DNA of 51,395 bases, from contig JAZKSG010000006.1 of the NCBI GenBank assembly GCA_036626215.1, positions 1 to 51,395 of the forward strand. Direction: 5' to 3'. A program made the position numbers and the translations under genes. Under the pieces are notes generated by a model. The model ran no database searches, was not told where the DNA came from, and saw nothing but the letters and a program-made list of their open reading frames with translations. The number at the start of each line of letters is the position of its first letter. The first letter of the stretch is position 1. This document shows positions 51,331-51,395 of this stretch, in pieces. Source of the stretch: JAZKSG01 sp036626215. Lineage in GTDB: Archaea; Thermoplasmatota; E2; DHVEG-1.

Positions 51331-51395
51331 TGTTTTATTGATATATACTGTTTGAATATTTACAAATTCTTTAATGCCATAATATGAAAGCTCTC

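Noticed and set aside
1..51395. CRISPR array
   Set aside because: No regularly spaced repeat series; the only direct repeats are the 18-mers near 49.5 and 51.2-51.3 kb.

Overview
The window is archaeal. It encodes a proteasome beta subunit, the KH-type CPSF1 termination nuclease, TFB, SRP54, a thermosome subunit, NOG1, a CTP-type riboflavin kinase and the eIF1A-Rio1-Dim2 gene string. A/T-rich TATA boxes lie upstream of many genes, and the tRNA-Asn gene has no encoded CCA. The DNA is strongly A+T-rich and the proteins are rich in Lys, Glu and Ile. Bacterial-type genes (grpE-dnaK, polX, a Pfk-2-like kinase, fpg, hcp, glpA/glpB-like genes, larA) sit among the archaeal core. This fits a mesophilic, anaerobic euryarchaeon, perhaps a Thermoplasmatota lineage; that placement is inference.

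Layout. 0.1-2.1 kb: a short serine recombinase, then about 1.1 kb of A+T-rich DNA with hairpins but no convincing gene. 2.1-5.6 kb: trkA, psmB and fttA. 5.7-12.3 kb: small hypothetical genes, a PLD-like possible regulator, an mpgP-pfkB pair, an Fpg-type glycosylase, a Nudix hydrolase, and a winged-helix regulator divergent from tfb with a paired operator between them. 12.3-16.8 kb: a CopB-type ATPase, tRNA-Asn, the translation/ribosome-assembly string and an HD-fold protein without metal ligands. 16.9-26.6 kb: a secreted metzincin-like protein, a CBS protein, SRP54, glycerate 2-kinase and a 1411-residue cell-surface beta-propeller protein. 26.6-32.2 kb: nog1, a winged-helix plus riboflavin-kinase plus PolX operon, a stand-alone LigD-type phosphoesterase with a possible frameshift, and a candidate structured RNA. 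32.2-39.4 kb: a PrsW protease, an aminotransferase, a UspA protein, a 44-residue membrane protein, grpE-dnaK and the thermosome.

39.5-44.9 kb is the most system-like stretch. A PadR regulator with its own palindrome heads cupin, two half-size permeases, a NapH-type membrane 4Fe-4S protein and a second cupin. Next to them are a cysteine-rich HxlR regulator and a convergent/divergent hcp (hybrid cluster protein) with a third cupin. I read this as a redox or nitrosative-stress island with an uncharacterised membrane module. 44.9-49.4 kb holds a glpA-glpB-DUF1667 oxidoreductase operon divergent from a LarA-family nickel enzyme. The right end carries an orphan antitoxin-like peptide and an ATP-binding DUF4143 protein between two copies of an 18-bp repeat.

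Three themes recur. (1) At least two genes appear to start at AUA with an ideal Shine-Dalgarno. (2) Many regulator genes have a palindrome in their own promoter. (3) Convergent gene pairs end in A7-C-T7 type palindromes, two of which overlap the stop codons of both genes.
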